DNA of 64,000 nt from Candidatus Nanopelagicales bacterium (GTDB taxonomy: Bacteria > Actinomycetota > Actinomycetes > S36-B12 > GCA-2699445): assembly GCA_030700225.1 (NCBI GenBank), contig JAUYJT010000043.1, positions 1 through 64,000 of the forward strand, read 5' to 3'. Below the pieces are notes generated by a model, which saw only the letters and a program-made list of their open reading frames with translations, ran no database searches and was not told the origin of the DNA. Both the position numbers and the translations under genes were made by a program. Below, piece by piece: positions 17,409 through 27,489 of the stretch. Within the stretch, counting starts at the first letter, position 1, and every line of letters begins with the position of its first letter.

Positions 17409-19069
17409 CCGCGGTCGCGCCGCCGGACAACGGAGTCCTGCGCCTCGTCGCCCTGGGCGGGTTGGGGGAAATCGGGCGCAACATGATGGTGCTCGAGTTC
17501 AACCGCCGGATGCTGATCATCGACTGTGGAGTGCTCTTCCCGGGTGACTGGCAGCCCGGAATCGATCTGATCCTGCCGGATTTCGAGTATCTGGACGGCC
17601 AGTGGGACCGAGTTGACGCGATCGTCCTTACGCACGGGCATGAGGACCACATCGGCGCATTGCCGTTCCTGCTCAGGCACAGGGACGACATCCCGATCTT
17701 CGGCGCGGCTCTGACTCTGGCCTTCCTGGGCGCCAAGCTGCGCGAGCACCGTGTTTCGGCCGACCTACGCGAGGTTGTGGCTGGCCAGGAACTGTCCATC
17801 GGAGACTTCACGGTGGGGTTCATGGCCGTCACGCACTCGATTCCGGATGCGTTCGCGCTGTCGGTCAAGACCCCCAACCACACGTTGCTGCATACCGGCG
17901 ACTTCAAGCTCGACCAGCTACCCCTCGATGGGCGCATCACGGACCTAAGAGGGTTCGCCAGGCTCGGCGAGGAGGGCGTGGATCTGCTGATTGTTGATTC
18001 CACGAACGCCGACGTGCGCGGATTCGTGACAAGCGAGCAGGAGATCAGCCCGGTGCTTGATCAGGTCTTCTCGCAGGCCGATGGCCGGATAATTGTGGCC
18101 TCGTTCGCCTCTCACGTGCATCGCATACAGCAGGTACTCGACTGCGCCTCGACGCATGGCCGACGGGCGGCATTCGTTGGTCGGTCAATGGTGCGCAACA
18201 TGACTTTGGCGCTCGAACTGGGATACCTGAGCGTCGAGCCGGGCATTCTGGTCACCCTGGAAGAGCTGTCCGGCCTGCCCGACGACGAAGTGCTGTTGGT
18301 CTGCACCGGCTCCCAGGGCGAACCTATGGCGGCGTTGTCGCGGATAGCCAACCGGGATCACGACATCGAAGTCGGACCCGGAGACACTGTGATTCTGGCT
18401 TCGTCCCTGATTCCCGGGAACGAGAACGCCGTCCACGGGGTCGTCAACGGGTTGTGCAGGCTGGGGGCACGCGTGATTCACCAGGGCAACGCCACGGTGC
18501 ATGTTTCCGGCCACGCGTCCTCCGGGGAACTGCTCACGGTGTTCAACGTGGTTCAGCCTCGCAACGTTCTTCCGGTTCATGGTGAGTGGCGCCACTTGAG
18601 GGCCAATGCCGATCTCGCGGCCAGCACGGGTGTCGATCCAGCGGCGATCGTGATCGCGGACAATGGAGCCCTGGTGGATCTGGCGGATGGAAAGGCGAAA
18701 GTTGTGGGGCACGTGCCCTGCGGCTACGTCTACGTGGACGGAAGTGGGGTAGGCGACATCACCGAATCGTCGCTGAAGGATCGCCGGATCCTCGGTGAGG
18801 AAGGGTTCATCTCCGTCTTCATGGCGGTGGACTTGGCTGAAGGAAAGGTCGTGGCAGGACCTGAGTTGCATGAGCGAGGATTCGCTGAGGACGATGACGT
18901 CTTCTCAGAGATCCAGAACACCGTCACGGCCGCCGTGGAGGAGGCTCTGCGCAACGGAGTTGACGATCCAACTCAGCTGCAGCAAGTGGCCCGCAGGGTC
19001 GTTGGCCGCTGGGTGGCGAAGACTCATAAGCGAAGGCCCATGATCGTTCCTGTCGTCGTTGAGGTCTAA
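17405..19069 (+). CDS. rnj: Ribonuclease J
   Basis: 554 residues. A metallo-beta-lactamase/beta-CASP nuclease with 5'-3' exo- and endoribonuclease activity. Zinc motif HGHEDHIGA at 77-85, further ligands in VTHSIPDAFAL and LHTGDFKLD. The beta-CASP motifs include SFASHVHRIQQ, VCTGSQGEPMAAL and VSGHASSGEL, with PVHGEWRHL. A C-terminal RNase J domain closes the protein. GTG 17405 overlaps the dapA stop; a longer frame from 17189 overlaps dapA and is not real. With PNPase 12 kb upstream it supplies both directions of mRNA decay. Confidence 0.96.
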   Translation: MTAVAPPDNGVLRLVALGGLGEIGRNMMVLEFNRRMLIIDCGVLFPGDWQPGIDLILPDFEYLDGQWDRVDAIVLTHGHEDHIGALPFLLRHRDDIPIFGAALTLAFLGAKLREHRVSADLREVVAGQELSIGDFTVGFMAVTHSIPDAFALSVKTPNHTLLHTGDFKLDQLPLDGRITDLRGFARLGEEGVDLLIVDSTNADVRGFVTSEQEISPVLDQVFSQADGRIIVASFASHVHRIQQVLDCASTHGRRAAFVGRSMVRNMTLALELGYLSVEPGILVTLEELSGLPDDEVLLVCTGSQGEPMAALSRIANRDHDIEVGPGDTVILASSLIPGNENAVHGVVNGLCRLGARVIHQGNATVHVSGHASSGELLTVFNVVQPRNVLPVHGEWRHLRANADLAASTGVDPAAIVIADNGALVDLADGKAKVVGHVPCGYVYVDGSGVGDITESSLKDRRILGEEGFISVFMAVDLAEGKVVAGPELHERGFAEDDDVFSEIQNTVTAAVEEALRNGVDDPTQLQQVARRVVGRWVAKTHKRRPMIVPVVVEV

Positions 19070-19153
19070 GCGCGACTAAGCGTTGGGTCCGCTCGGCGGG
19101 GCCCCTGAGCCGGTTAGGGCGTTTCACTGCGCCGGGCGGTCGGACCGCGTGAC

Positions 19154-19159
19154 TACAGT
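19154..19159 (+). promoter_or_regulatory. Putative -10 box of a leaderless ftsK transcript
   Basis: TACAGT followed by 6 nt and the ftsK ATG at 19166, with no Shine-Dalgarno. The geometry fits transcription starting at the start codon. Confidence 0.5.
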
Positions 19160-19165
19160 CAGACC

Positions 19166-21688
19166 ATGTCCACTAACCGGTCCACATGGCGCGCTAAGAC
19201 GCCCAACCGCGCTGCACCGGGCAGAGCGTCGGCCAGTTCGCGCTCGGGGAATCGCCGTTCCGTCAGCCGGTCTGCCGCTCGAAGCCCGAGCAGGACAGGC
19301 CGGAGCAGCCCACCCAAAGCCCAGCCGAAGTCCCAGAATCGGCGCCCGGGCCAACCAGGACCTCTGGGCCGTGCGATCGGGGCGCTCGTCAGAGCCCTCG
19401 TTTGGGTCTGGATGAAGTTGGCGCATCTGACCGGCCGTGCGGTGCGAACGATAGGGACGTCGGCGCGAGACGTGGACCAGACGGCTCTGATGGATGGACT
19501 CGGTCTCGGTCTGATCGTGGCCGCCATCGCGTTGGCGTACGCATCATGGCTAGGCGCGGACAGCGCCGCAGCTGGGGCATTGTCATTCGTCGCTGAAGGC
19601 GTCATAGGCATCGCCCATGTCGCGCTACCGTTGCTCGCCCTGGTTTTGGCGTGGCGGGTGCTCAGGCACCCGGCGGACCGCCGGGAAACGGGGAGGCTCG
19701 TCGCTGGGTGGTCAATGGTCTTGGTCGCGTTCATAGGCCTGAGGGCGGTGGCGGTCGGGTCGCCGGTTCCTTCGCGCGGGTTCGACGAACTCGGCGGCGG
19801 GGGCGGCTTCCTGGGCTGGTTGGTGACCGCTCCATTCGTGTCCTCGATCGGGCCGGTGCTGGCAGTGATCGTGATGGGGGCCTTGATGATCGTCGGCCTG
19901 CTGGTTACGACGTCAACGCCACTTGCTGCCTTGCCTGAACGTGCCCGGAGCGCGTGGGATCAGGCTTCGGGGGCGGCGAAGAAGCTGCGCCCGACCGGAC
20001 TGACGGGACCTCTGGACGGTGACGAGCCGTTCGCCTCGCCCTTGCTGAAGGCCTCGGCCACAGATGAGGGCGACCAGCCGATTCGGGAGCCTGGGACCGA
20101 TTCCACGACGGAGCTACCTGCGATCGGCGGTGAGCCAGGCGCTGCGGTGACCTCTGCGAAGCGGACTGCTCGCCTGCCGGAGAACCCGTCGCAGATCGTG
20201 CAGTTGCGGCTGACCGACGATGAGGACTACCACCTTCCAGGGGCGGAGCTGCTGGGGTCGGGCATTGCCCACAAGGAGCAGACAGCCGCTAATGAACAGG
20301 CCAAGGCGGCACTTTCGGAGGTTTTCAGACAGTTCGAGATAGACGCGGCTGTGACTGGCTACCAGCGAGGGCCCACAGTGACGCGCTATGAAGTCGAGCT
20401 CGGGCCGTCGGTGAAGGTCGAGCGGGTGACCGCGCTGACCAAGAACATCGCTTATGCGGTAGCGAGCGCTGACGTGCGGGTGCTCAGCCCAATCCCCGGC
20501 AAGAGCGCGATCGGGATCGAGATACCCAACCCGGATCGTGAATGGGTAACGCTGGGGGACCTTCTCCGCTCGCGCGTCGCTACGGCCGACCATCACCCCC
20601 TGCTTGTGGGCCTGGGCAAGGAAGTGGACGGGTCCTACGTCTGCGCCAATCTGGCCAAGATGCCGCATCTGCTCGTCGCCGGGGCCACGGGCGCGGGGAA
20701 GTCATCGTGCATCAACGCGTTCATCACTTCGTTGCTCGTGCGCGCCACTCCCACGGAAGTGCGGCTCGTGCTGATAGATCCCAAGCGCGTGGAGCTGACC
20801 GCGTATGAGGGGATCCCTCACCTGATCACGCCGATCATCACGAATCCGAAGAAGGCTGCGGACGCGTTGCAGTGGGTCGTACGCGAGATGGAATACCGCT
20901 ATGACGACCTGTCCAGTTACGGGTTCCGGCACATCGACGACTTCAACCGCGCGGTGCGGACCGGAACGATTCAAGTGCCTCCTGGCAGTGAGCGTGTTCT
21001 TGAGCCATACCCGTACCTGGTCGTCCTGATCGATGAGCTCGCGGATCTGATGATCATCGCGCCTCGGGACGTTGAGGACTCGATCGTGCGGATAACGCAG
21101 TTGGCTCGGGCGGCCGGGATTCATCTGGTAGTCGCGACGCAGCGGCCGAGCGTGGACGTGGTCACTGGACTGATCAAGGCCAACGTCCCCAGCCGGTTGG
21201 CGTTCTCCACGTCGAGCTTGTCTGACTCCCGCGTCATCCTCGATCAAAACGGCGCCGAGAAGCTCGTTGGCCAAGGTGACGGGCTGTTCTTGCCGATGGG
21301 GCTCAGTAGACCGATCCGGATCCAGGGTGCGTTCGTGACAGAGCGGGAGATCAGGTCCGTGGTCGCCCATTGCAGGGAGCAGAAGCCCGCCTCCTACCGT
21401 CCGGACGTGCTGACCACGAGCACCAGCCGCCCCGATTTCGAAGACGACATCGGGGATGATCTAGACCGACTTCTTCAGGCGGTGGAGTTGGTTGTTGACA
21501 CGCAGCTTGGCTCTACGTCAATGCTTCAGCGGCGCTTGCGCGTGGGCTTCGCGAAAGCTGGCCGGTTGATGGACATCATGGAGGTGCGCGGGATCGTCGG
21601 ACCGTCTGAGGGGTCCAAGGCCCGTGACGTGCTCGTGACGTCTGAAGACCTGCCCGCGGTTCTAGCTTCCCTGCGCGACGGCGGCTGA
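19166..21688 (+). CDS. ftsK: DNA translocase FtsK
   Basis: 840 residues. It pumps chromosomal DNA through the division septum and activates dimer resolution. A basic Arg/Ser/Pro-rich N-terminus (1-75) precedes TM segments between about 110 and 255 and a linker. The RecA-like motor has Walker A GATGAGKSS (about 507-515) and Walker B LVVLIDELADLM, with the ATQRPSVDVVTG motif. The C-terminal gamma winged-helix domain (from about 765, DDLDRLLQAVELVVDTQLGSTSMLQRRL) would recognise KOPS sites. Start ATG 19166 looks leaderless. It is followed 2 nt later by rimO. Confidence 0.96.
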   Translation: MSTNRSTWRAKTPNRAAPGRASASSRSGNRRSVSRSAARSPSRTGRSSPPKAQPKSQNRRPGQPGPLGRAIGALVRALVWVWMKLAHLTGRAVRTIGTSARDVDQTALMDGLGLGLIVAAIALAYASWLGADSAAAGALSFVAEGVIGIAHVALPLLALVLAWRVLRHPADRRETGRLVAGWSMVLVAFIGLRAVAVGSPVPSRGFDELGGGGGFLGWLVTAPFVSSIGPVLAVIVMGALMIVGLLVTTSTPLAALPERARSAWDQASGAAKKLRPTGLTGPLDGDEPFASPLLKASATDEGDQPIREPGTDSTTELPAIGGEPGAAVTSAKRTARLPENPSQIVQLRLTDDEDYHLPGAELLGSGIAHKEQTAANEQAKAALSEVFRQFEIDAAVTGYQRGPTVTRYEVELGPSVKVERVTALTKNIAYAVASADVRVLSPIPGKSAIGIEIPNPDREWVTLGDLLRSRVATADHHPLLVGLGKEVDGSYVCANLAKMPHLLVAGATGAGKSSCINAFITSLLVRATPTEVRLVLIDPKRVELTAYEGIPHLITPIITNPKKAADALQWVVREMEYRYDDLSSYGFRHIDDFNRAVRTGTIQVPPGSERVLEPYPYLVVLIDELADLMIIAPRDVEDSIVRITQLARAAGIHLVVATQRPSVDVVTGLIKANVPSRLAFSTSSLSDSRVILDQNGAEKLVGQGDGLFLPMGLSRPIRIQGAFVTEREIRSVVAHCREQKPASYRPDVLTTSTSRPDFEDDIGDDLDRLLQAVELVVDTQLGSTSMLQRRLRVGFAKAGRLMDIMEVRGIVGPSEGSKARDVLVTSEDLPAVLASLRDGG

Positions 21689-21690
21689 AC

Positions 21691-23061
21691 GTGACGGCGG
21701 TGCGGCGGCCTAGTGTGTCGCTGCTCACGCTCGGATGCGCTCGCAATGACGCGGATTCGGAGGAGCTCGCGGCCCGCTTGGTTTCGGACGGGTGGAACGT
21801 GACTAGCACGGCTGACGCTGACGCACCTGGCGCGGACGTGATCGTAGTGAACACTTGCGGCTTCATTGCGGCGGCTAAGGCGGAATCGATACAGATGCTG
21901 GTGGAAGCCGCCGAGTCAGGTGTGCCCGTAGTGGCGGTCGGCTGCCTGGCCGAGCGCTACGGGCGGGACCTCGCAGCTGAGCTGCCCGAAGCGGCAGCCG
22001 TCGTGGGATTCGACGAAAGCGCGGACCTGGGTGACACATTGCGCCGAGTCATGGCTGGAGAGCGCATCCCAGCGCATGAGCCGCGGGACCGTCGGCTCCT
22101 GAGCCCGGCACCTCCAGTGCTGCGAGGCGGCTGGTCTGGGGGGCCGCGCAAGCGTCTAGAGGGCGGCCCGGTAGCGCCGCTGAGGATCTCCTCCGGCTGC
22201 GACCGTAGGTGTACCTTCTGCGCCATCCCCCCGATCCGGGGCGCTTTCGTCTCACGGCACGTTGATGAGGTGCTAGCCGAAGCCACGTGGTTGTCGGCGA
22301 ACGGCGTTCGCGAACTGGTGCTGGTCGGCGAGAACTGCACTTCGTATGGGAAGGATATGGGCGACTCGCGCCAGCTGGACAAGCTCCTGGGCAGCCTGGC
22401 AGCGGTGCCAGGGATCGATCGCGTCCGGCTGACCTACTTGCAGCCAGCGGAACTGCACCCGTCCTTGATCGACGCGGTCGTCGGCACAGATGGTGTCGCG
22501 AACTACTTCGATCTGTCGTTCCAGCACGCCAGCGCCGATGTACTGCGCCGAATGCGCCGCTTCGGCGATGGGCAGACCTTCCTGGACCTGATTGCCCGGA
22601 TCCGATCCGCGGCGCCGGAGTCCGGGATCCGCTCAAACGTGATAGTCGGGTTCCCTGGAGAAACAGAGCAGGATGTGCGGAGCCTTGTCGAGTTTCTGGG
22701 TTCAGCGGATCTCGACGCGGTCGGAGTCTTCGAGTACTCAGACGAGGAGGACACGCAGGCAGCCAGCATGCCGAACAAGCTCGATGGCGATGAGATCGCT
22801 GCTCGCGCGGCCGAAGTCCGGTCGATAGTCGAGTTGACCAGCGATGCTCGCGCCTCCGACAGGATCGGCACGCGTGTGGCGGTTCTCGTCGAACTGGTCG
22901 AGGGCCGTGATTCCATCGGACGCGCGGAACATCAGGGAGTCGACGATGGAAACGCCTCGGTTGGCCGGGAGTACCCGGCCGGGTCGATAGTGCAAGCAAC
23001 CGTCACTGGATCTGACGGCGTTGATCTGCTTTGCGGACCTGTGAGTGGAGACAAGCAGTGA
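21691..23061 (+). CDS. rimO: Ribosomal protein S12 methylthiotransferase
   Basis: 456 residues. It adds a methylthio group to Asp89 of ribosomal protein S12. The N-terminal UPF0004 domain has its cysteines in LGCARND, NTCGF and GCLAERYG. A radical-SAM core with the Cx3Cx2C cluster follows in GCDRRCTFC (about 169-177), then a C-terminal TRAM domain. The GLD and LxVGFPGETE motifs fit RimO over MiaB. GTG start 21691, 2 nt after the ftsK stop; the stop overlaps the GTG of pgsA. Confidence 0.94.
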   Translation: MTAVRRPSVSLLTLGCARNDADSEELAARLVSDGWNVTSTADADAPGADVIVVNTCGFIAAAKAESIQMLVEAAESGVPVVAVGCLAERYGRDLAAELPEAAAVVGFDESADLGDTLRRVMAGERIPAHEPRDRRLLSPAPPVLRGGWSGGPRKRLEGGPVAPLRISSGCDRRCTFCAIPPIRGAFVSRHVDEVLAEATWLSANGVRELVLVGENCTSYGKDMGDSRQLDKLLGSLAAVPGIDRVRLTYLQPAELHPSLIDAVVGTDGVANYFDLSFQHASADVLRRMRRFGDGQTFLDLIARIRSAAPESGIRSNVIVGFPGETEQDVRSLVEFLGSADLDAVGVFEYSDEEDTQAASMPNKLDGDEIAARAAEVRSIVELTSDARASDRIGTRVAVLVELVEGRDSIGRAEHQGVDDGNASVGREYPAGSIVQATVTGSDGVDLLCGPVSGDKQ

Positions 23062-23657
23062 CCAGCCCGGAGCCACGCCCCCCAACCGTCAATCTGCCCA
23101 ACGCGCTCACGACGCTCAGACTGTTTCTTGTCCCAGTGTTCTTGTGGCTGCTCCTTGCCAACAACGGCAGCGAGGCGGGGTACAGGATCGCGGCCGCCGC
23201 ACTGTTCCTTTTCGCGTCGGTGACGGATTTCGTGGACGGAGCGCTCGCACGCCGCAAGGGTTTGGTGACGACGTTTGGGAAGATCGCGGACCCCATCGCG
23301 GACAAGGCCCTGACGGGGGCTGCGCTGATCGGGTTGTCGTTGCTCGGAGAGCTGCCTTGGTGGATCTCGATCGTGATCTTGGTGCGTGAAGTGGGCGTGA
23401 CGCTTCTGCGGTTCCTAGTCCTGAGTGACGCGGTGATTCCCGCGAGCCGAGGCGGCAAGGCTAAGACCGTGTCGCAGATGGCCGCGATTCTGCTGTACTT
23501 GCTGCCTCTGAGCGGCTGGCTGCTAACTGTTCGGGACGTGGTCATGGGCGTGGCGGTCTTCCTCACGGTCGCGACAGGCTTGGATTACGGCGCGAGGGCC
23601 ATCGCCGTGCGGCGACACGCTGAACTGCGCCGGGAGGCGTTTGGAGATCAAGGGTGA
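23058..23657 (+). CDS. pgsA: CDP-diacylglycerol-glycerol-3-phosphate 3-phosphatidyltransferase
   Basis: 199 residues, integral membrane. It makes phosphatidylglycerol phosphate. The CDP-alcohol phosphotransferase motif D-x2-DG-x2-AR-x8-G-x3-D-x3-D is complete in DFVDGALARRKGLVTTFGKIADPIADKA, read in two parts at about 64-91. Five to six TM segments. GTG 23058 overlaps the rimO stop by 4 nt and the stop overlaps the cinA start (GTGA), so rimO-pgsA-cinA is one translationally coupled unit. Confidence 0.94.
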   Translation: MTSPEPRPPTVNLPNALTTLRLFLVPVFLWLLLANNGSEAGYRIAAAALFLFASVTDFVDGALARRKGLVTTFGKIADPIADKALTGAALIGLSLLGELPWWISIVILVREVGVTLLRFLVLSDAVIPASRGGKAKTVSQMAAILLYLLPLSGWLLTVRDVVMGVAVFLTVATGLDYGARAIAVRRHAELRREAFGDQG

Positions 23658-24163
23658 GCGCCGAAGAGCATTGTGCGGCAAGCGACGTCATCGAATTGCT
23701 GCGTTCCCGGGAGTGGTCGGTCGCGACTGCGGAGTCGCTTACCGGTGGGCTGGTTTGCGCCGCCCTGACAGCTGTAGCGGGGGCATCGGACTGCGTCAAC
23801 GGCGGGGTCGTCGCCTACTGCCCCTCGGCGAAGTCCGACTTGCTAGGTGTTTCCCGGCGCGTGCTCGAAGCGCGGGGTCCGGTGGACCCTGCTGTCGCGG
23901 TGCAAATGGCCAGAGGGGCCGCGCGCGTCCTTCACGCGGACCTGGCTATCTCAACCACGGGAGTCGCTGGGCCTGATCCTCATGGCGGAGCCGGGCCGGG
24001 CACTGTTTACGTGGGCTGGTGGACCGCCCAAGCTTCGGGCGCGAAGAGGTGGGATCTGAAGGGCGACCGCGCGGCGATCCAGAAGCAGACCGTCGACCTT
24101 GCCCTTGACGTGATGTGCGACTTGGCTGGGGGTTCCGCGTCTAGTCGGTCGAAGCGGACTTGA
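23654..24163 (+). CDS. cinA: CinA C-terminal domain protein (nicotinamide-nucleotide amidase type)
   Basis: 169 residues, only the CinA_C/PncC domain and no N-terminal MoaB-like domain, as usual in actinomycetes. It would deamidate nicotinamide mononucleotide to nicotinate mononucleotide in pyridine-nucleotide salvage. Visible: [13 protein letters not shown] with the catalytic Ser/Thr region, [18 protein letters not shown], and [24 protein letters not shown] 23654. Its 3' end overlaps the convergent copA stop by 23 bp; in related genomes clgR usually follows directly, so the copper block looks inserted here. Confidence 0.92.
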   Translation: MSAEEHCAASDVIELLRSREWSVATAESLTGGLVCAALTAVAGASDCVNGGVVAYCPSAKSDLLGVSRRVLEARGPVDPAVAVQMARGAARVLHADLAISTTGVAGPDPHGGAGPGTVYVGWWTAQASGAKRWDLKGDRAAIQKQTVDLALDVMCDLAGGSASSRSKRT

Positions 24164-26384
24164 ACCGGCGCAGTCGCAGGCTGTTGGTCACCACGAAGAT
24201 CGAGCTGAACGCCATCGCCGCGCCCGCGATGACAGGGTTGAGCAGTCCGAGCGCCGCCAGGGGCAGGGCGGAGACGTTGTAGGCGAATGCCCAGAAAAGG
24301 TTGCCCTTGATGGTGCGCAGAGTCGCCCGGGAGAGTCTGATCGCGTCAGGGGCAGCCCTCAGATCTCCTCGGACCAACGTCAGGTCAGAGGCTTCGATCG
24401 CGACGTCGGTTCCCGTTCCCATCGCTAGCCCGAGGTCCGCCTGGGCCAGCGCAGGGGCGTCGTTGACGCCGTCACCGACCATCGCGACGACGCGGCCCTC
24501 GTTCTGCAGCCGCACAACTACATCGACTTTGTCCGTGGGCAGGACTTCGGAGACAACTTCCTTGATGCCGACCTGGGCTGCCACGGCCTGTGCGGCGCGG
24601 CTATTGTCACCGGTCAGCAGTACCGGCCGCAGGCCGAGTTCCACGAGCTGGCTGATGGCCTGCGGCGACGTCGGCTTGATCGTGTCCGAGACCACCATGG
24701 CTCCTCGAACTTTCGCGTCCCAGCCGACGAAGATCACTGTGTTGCCACGGCCCTCAGCCGTATCCGCCGCAGTATCGAGCTCTTCAGGCACGTGCATTCC
24801 CCATTCACCTGTGAGCCACGAGCGCCGCCCCGCTGCCACCTGACGTCCATCGACGAGCCCGGTGACACCCATCCCTTGAGTGCTGAGGAACGACTCGACT
24901 GCGGGGAGTTGCTGGCCCAGGTCCTCGCGGGCCCCGGCGGCGATGGCTGCCGCTATCGGATGCTCGGAGGCATGCTCCAGCGCCCCGGCCAGCGTCAGCA
25001 GCTTGTCGCGGTCCTGGCCCGGTACAGGCAGGACATCGACAAGACTCATCTTCCCCTTTGTCACTGTGCCCGTCTTGTCCAGCACGATGGTGTCGACCTG
25101 GCGCGTGGACTCCAGGATCTGCGGTCCCTTGATCAGGATCCCGAGCTGCGCGCCGCGACCCGTCCCGACGAGCAGGGCAGTCGGAGTGGCCAATCCCAGA
25201 GCGCAGGGGCAGGCGATGATCAGCACAGCTACGGCGGCAGTGAAAGCTGACTGGACGGGGTGACCGGTGAGTATCCAGACTGCGAGTGTGCCCAAGGAGA
25301 TGACGATCACGATCGGCACGAAGACCGCGGAAACCCGATCCGCGAGTCGCTGGACGGGAGCCTTGCCACTTTGCGCGTTCTCCACGAGCTTCGCCATCTG
25401 TGCCAGCTGGGTATCCGCGCCGATGCGCGCGGCCTTGACCACCAATCGGCCCGCGACGTTGACGGTCGCGCCGACGACGGGATCCCCAGGGCCGACGTCA
25501 ACCGGAACAGGCTCGCCGGTCAGCATGGACGCGTCGATCGCCGAAGTTCCCTCCACGACGACGGCGTCGGTCGCGATCTTCTCACCAGGCCGGATCACGA
25601 AGAGATCGCCGACCTTGAGTTGATCTATCGGGATTCTCTCCTCGACGCCGCCATCTCGAAGTACCGCTACGTCCTTGGCGCCCATCGACAGCAGGGCGCG
25701 CAGGGCCGCCCCGGACTCCCTCTTGGCGCGTGCTTCGAAGTAGCGGCCCGCCAGGATGAACGTCGTCACGGCGGCTGCGACTTCGAGGTAGATGTCGTTC
25801 ATTCCGGACTCGCCGGACGCGAACAGTGAGAACCCCATCCGCATGTCACTGTGACCAGCGTTGCCGAAGAACAGAGCCCACAGTGACCACAGATAGGCGG
25901 CGCTCACGCCGATCGAGATCAACGTGTCCATAGTGGCGGCGCCGTGCCGAGCATTGGCCCACGCGGCCTTGTGGAACGGCAACGCGCCCCACACCACGAC
26001 CGGCGATGCCAGCGTCAACGACAACCATTGCCAGTTGTCGAACTGCAGAGCCGGGATCATCGCCATCAACAGGACCGGAATAGTCAGAACCAGGCAGATC
26101 AGCAGCCTCTGCTTGTAGGCGGCCGCCTCGTCTCCTCCAGCATGATGCGGCTGCGCGTCGTCCGCAGGCTCGTCAGGTGTTGGCAGCGCGGCGGTATAGC
26201 CGGTGGCTTCCACCGTTGCCACGAGATCCTGCGCCGTGACCGTTTCGGGGAAGCTGACCGATGCCTTCTCGGTGGCGAAGTTGACAGTCGCCACTACGCC
26301 GTCCATGCGGTTCAGCTTCTTCTCGATCCGGGCAGCGCACGACGCACATGTCATCCCGCTGATCGCGAGGTCTATCTGGCTCAT
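24141..26384 (-). CDS. copA: Copper-translocating P1B-type ATPase
   Basis: 747 residues. It exports Cu(I). One N-terminal metal-binding HMA domain ([12 protein letters not shown], Cys14/Cys17 region) precedes eight TM segments. The TM6 metal site is CPC in [15 protein letters not shown], the phosphorylated Asp is in [10 protein letters not shown], and the N-domain has SEHPIA. The hinge is [18 protein letters not shown] and TM8 carries [18 protein letters not shown], the CopA-type MxxSS. It lies behind copZ and csoR in one strand run and is controlled by the CsoR operator at 26985. It overlaps cinA at the 3' end. Confidence 0.95.
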   Translation of the reverse strand: MSQIDLAISGMTCASCAARIEKKLNRMDGVVATVNFATEKASVSFPETVTAQDLVATVEATGYTAALPTPDEPADDAQPHHAGGDEAAAYKQRLLICLVLTIPVLLMAMIPALQFDNWQWLSLTLASPVVVWGALPFHKAAWANARHGAATMDTLISIGVSAAYLWSLWALFFGNAGHSDMRMGFSLFASGESGMNDIYLEVAAAVTTFILAGRYFEARAKRESGAALRALLSMGAKDVAVLRDGGVEERIPIDQLKVGDLFVIRPGEKIATDAVVVEGTSAIDASMLTGEPVPVDVGPGDPVVGATVNVAGRLVVKAARIGADTQLAQMAKLVENAQSGKAPVQRLADRVSAVFVPIVIVISLGTLAVWILTGHPVQSAFTAAVAVLIIACPCALGLATPTALLVGTGRGAQLGILIKGPQILESTRQVDTIVLDKTGTVTKGKMSLVDVLPVPGQDRDKLLTLAGALEHASEHPIAAAIAAGAREDLGQQLPAVESFLSTQGMGVTGLVDGRQVAAGRRSWLTGEWGMHVPEELDTAADTAEGRGNTVIFVGWDAKVRGAMVVSDTIKPTSPQAISQLVELGLRPVLLTGDNSRAAQAVAAQVGIKEVVSEVLPTDKVDVVVRLQNEGRVVAMVGDGVNDAPALAQADLGLAMGTGTDVAIEASDLTLVRGDLRAAPDAIRLSRATLRTIKGNLFWAFAYNVSALPLAALGLLNPVIAGAAMAFSSIFVVTNSLRLRRFKSASTD

Positions 26385-26394
26385 CTGGTGATCG

Positions 26395-26619
26395 CTAGTC
26401 CTGTGCTACGAGTTCGTACCCGGCTTCTGCGATCGCGGCCCGGACAGCTTCGGTTTCCAGCGGCACTGCGCTGGTGACGTTCACCGAGGACACGGCGCCG
26501 GAGTTGAGGTCAACGATGACGTCAGTCACTCCACCGAGCTCCTTGAGTTCGTCAGTTACTGCGCCGACGCAGTGCCCGCAGGTCATCCCGGCCACCGAGT
26601 AGGTAGTTGTGTCAGCCAT
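26395..26619 (-). CDS. copZ: Copper chaperone, HMA-domain protein
   Basis: 74 residues, a single heavy-metal-associated domain with the metal-binding motif GMTCGHC near residues 13-19. It delivers Cu(I) to CopA in the cytoplasm. ATG start with AGGAAG upstream. It sits between csoR and copA with short gaps, typical of a csoR-copZ-copA operon. Confidence 0.93.
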   Translation of the reverse strand: MADTTTYSVAGMTCGHCVGAVTDELKELGGVTDVIVDLNSGAVSSVNVTSAVPLETEAVRAAIAEAGYELVAQD

Positions 26620-26651
26620 TTCAGTTCTTCCTTACTTGTTGGTTATCCGAC

Positions 26652-26945
26652 CTAGCTCTTGACTAGGCGGGCTATCGCTTCCGAAGCCTCTGAGATCTTC
26701 GCCTGGGCATCGGTTCCTCCGGAGGAGATCGCATTGGCGACGCAATGAGCGAGGTGCTCATCGAGCAGCCCGAGCGCGAACGAGTCCAGCGCGCGGCTGG
26801 CGGCGGAAACCTGCGTGAGCACGTCAATGCAGTAGGTGTCGGATTCCACCATCCTTTGCAGGCCACGAATCTGGCCCTCGATTCGCCGGAGCCGCTTCAT
26901 GTGCGCCTCCTTGCTGCCGTGGTAGCCCGGCTCAGGCTGGTTCAT
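26652..26945 (-). CDS. csoR: Copper-sensing transcriptional repressor CsoR
   Basis: 97 residues. An all-helical DUF156 repressor that leaves DNA on Cu(I) binding. The ligand set Cys-x-His-x3-Cys is visible: Cys in DTYCIDVL, then His and Cys in DEHLAHCVAN. The DNA-contact region MKRLRRIEGQIRGLQRM is near the N-terminus. First gene of the copper operon; its operator lies 40 nt upstream (26985-27001). Confidence 0.94.
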   Translation of the reverse strand: MNQPEPGYHGSKEAHMKRLRRIEGQIRGLQRMVESDTYCIDVLTQVSAASRALDSFALGLLDEHLAHCVANAISSGGTDAQAKISEASEAIARLVKS

Positions 26946-26984
26946 TCGCGCCTCCTGCTCTCCACCTTCGAGTCAAGTAACCCT

Positions 26985-27001
26985 ATACCCCCCAGGGGTA
27001 T
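26985..27001. promoter_or_regulatory. CsoR operator
   Basis: ATACCCCCCAGGGGTAT is a perfect 7-3-7 inverted repeat (ATACCCC / GGGGTAT). It matches the G-tract pseudo-palindrome bound by CsoR proteins. It lies in the csoR upstream region, so copper should derepress csoR-copZ-copA. Whether it also controls the divergent redox operon is open, because repeat B lies between. Confidence 0.85.
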
Positions 27002-27032
27002 TCCGATGCTACCCACCCCTCCCCCCTGCTGA

Positions 27033-27112
27033 AACGCCCGCTAACTGTAGACGCGACCGTTGTAACGGGCGCATCTGTACCCCAACAGGTGCGTTTGTCG
27101 GGAGCGGCCGTT
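27033..27112 (+). repeat. Palindromic dispersed repeat, copy B
   Basis: About 80 bp, in the gap between csoR and the glutaredoxin-like gene. It shares with copies A and C the core CCGTTGTAACGGGCGCATC plus TGTACCCCAAC and GCGTTTGTCGGGAGCGGCCG. The outer arms (27033-27058 and 27088-27112) pair imperfectly. The left arm is shorter than in the other copies. Same orientation as copy C, opposite to copy A. Confidence 0.75.
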
Positions 27113-27213
27113 CCGAGCGCGGGCAGCGCGTGGGTCGCCTTGCGCGAAGATGCACACGCGATCTTCACCGAACGTAAATGTTCGGGATCAGCCTGCCAGG
27201 GGACGATAAGGCT

Positions 27214-27489
27214 ATGTCTGCTTGGGCCGTCACAGTGGTGGGCAGCGCCGCCTGTCACTACTGCGAAGACGCGGAGACGGTGCTGGCCGACCTGGCAGCA
27301 CGAGTTCCGATCGAGATGACGCAAGTCGATGCCGGATCCGTTGAGGGCAGGTCCCTATTGGCCGAGCATGGCGCGGGGATGCTGCCTTTGGTGCTTCTGG
27401 ACGGCGGATTCTTCAGCTCAGGACGCATACCGCGAGGGAAACTGCGTGACCTCGCCGAACGCGCTGGTGACGGGAGTACCAAGAAGTGA
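27214..27489 (+). CDS. Glutaredoxin/thioredoxin-fold protein with CHYC motif
   Basis: 91 residues. A short thioredoxin-fold protein with an N-terminal redox motif CHYC (in GSAACHYCEDAETVL) and a cis-Pro region GMLPLVLLDGGFF, as in NrdH and glutaredoxins. It would reduce disulfides or handle metal-bound thiols in the cytoplasm. ATG 27214 is chosen because upstream codons are not family-like. The stop overlaps the GTG of the CcdA-like gene (GTGA), the first of a three-gene thiol-redox operon divergent from csoR-copZ-copA. Confidence 0.85.
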   Translation: MSAWAVTVVGSAACHYCEDAETVLADLAARVPIEMTQVDAGSVEGRSLLAEHGAGMLPLVLLDGGFFSSGRIPRGKLRDLAERAGDGSTKK